6,636 nt of DNA from Holosporales bacterium. GTDB taxonomy: Bacteria; Pseudomonadota; Alphaproteobacteria; RUG11792. The notes beneath the pieces are model-generated. The model ran no database searches. It had not been told where the DNA came from and saw only the letters and a program-made list of their open reading frames with translations. Location of the stretch: positions 1 through 6,636 of the forward strand of contig JAIROR010000045.1 of NCBI GenBank assembly GCA_031257415.1. The letters are read 5' to 3'. Below are positions 6,252 to 6,636 of this stretch, in pieces. Within the stretch, counting starts at the first letter, position 1, and each line of letters starts with the position of its first letter. A program made the translations under genes and the position numbers.

Positions 6252-6636
6252 TTATTCCACCTTTTCACTTAGCATCTCTTCTTTAAGTTTTGTTTCATTG
6301 GAGATCTCTTTATTGACCCACGCGGCTACCGACTTGTAATTATCTATAGTGACCTTTTTATCTTTAGCTTGCTTTAATATCTCTATACCTAGCAAAAGAT
6401 CTAGCACTGCCATTCCATAAAACTTTTCCTCAGACCTCGGATCAAATAGTGCTTTGGGCAAACCTTTTAATCCAGGGAAAATTTTTAGCAATATGTCACA
6501 TGCTTTCCAAGCCGCTGCATCAGGTTGAAATTTTATACATCTACCATCCCTAATTGCTTGCCTAACTTCCAGGAGATGTGTTACTCCTTTCAAGACTGAC
6601 TCAACACACTCGAGTTCTTCGTCAGAAACAGCGGTG
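6252..6636 (-). CDS. Unrecognised protein, N-terminus outside the window
   Basis: The frame is open from the right edge of the window to TAA at 6252, giving 127 visible residues. A TTG at 6593 could be read as a start, but the frame stays open and protein-like upstream and no ribosome binding site precedes it, so the true start is probably beyond the window. The visible part is soluble and mixed helical, with a Leu-rich middle (ILLKIFPGLKGLPKALF), then GMAVLDLLLGIEIL and a charged tail ending EEMLSEKVE. There is no signal peptide, membrane segment or catalytic motif that I recognise. It is convergent with the small secreted protein gene. A second frame continues past its stop (see findings), so the C-terminus may have been shortened by a frameshift. 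Confidence 0.6.
   Translation of the reverse strand, partial: TAVSDEELECVESVLKGVTHLLEVRQAIRDGRCIKFQPDAAAWKACDILLKIFPGLKGLPKALFDPRSEEKFYGMAVLDLLLGIEILKQAKDKKVTIDNYKSVAAWVNKEISNETKLKEEMLSEKVE

Overview
The window is a core-gene block from what looks like an AT-rich, probably host-associated alphaproteobacterium. The evidence is the primary sigma factor. Its regions 2 to 4 are close to the alphaproteobacterial RpoD pattern, and it sits directly downstream of primase, as is common in that class. The low GC, short intergenic repeats and small proteins suggest a Rickettsiales/Holosporales-like lineage, but nothing here fixes the genus. The genetic code is standard: the Trp-Trp pair of RpoD is read from TGG, and dnaG, rpoD and the BON gene end in TGA.

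Layout. Positions 1-436 have no convincing protein gene. They hold the best-looking promoter in the window (TTGACA, 17 bp, extended -10 TAGAAT, reading right). It is followed by a series of hairpins, one rich in G.U pairs that only work in plus-strand RNA, so this is a candidate small RNA. Positions 437-1439 hold two overlapping minus-strand genes: yraN (UPF0102 nuclease fold) and a two-BON-domain lipoprotein resembling DolP/YraP. Positions 1440-1791 are non-coding, with an AT/CA-rich simple tract, one copy of a dispersed repeat and a decamer repeat touching the end of rpoD. Positions 1792-5387 hold the dnaG-rpoD macromolecular-synthesis operon on the minus strand, with clear Shine-Dalgarno sites and a TTTACA-N17-TATAAT promoter in front of dnaG.

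Positions 5388-5631 form a divergent control region: the dnaG promoter reads left, a TTGTAA-N17-TATCAT promoter reads right, and a perfect 12-bp palindrome lies between them. The right-hand promoter drives a 74-residue secreted protein of unknown function. Positions 5857-6251 hold hairpins, a possible terminator, the second copy of the dispersed repeat and a 22-bp tandem repeat. The window ends inside an unrecognised minus-strand gene.

Functionally, DnaG makes replication primers, RpoD directs housekeeping transcription, and YraN and the BON lipoprotein are conserved nucleic-acid and envelope-maintenance genes. The parts with possible novelty are the candidate RNA at the left end, the repeat whose two copies share a conserved reading frame, and the small secreted protein. 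I do not see a defence, mobile or biosynthetic system.
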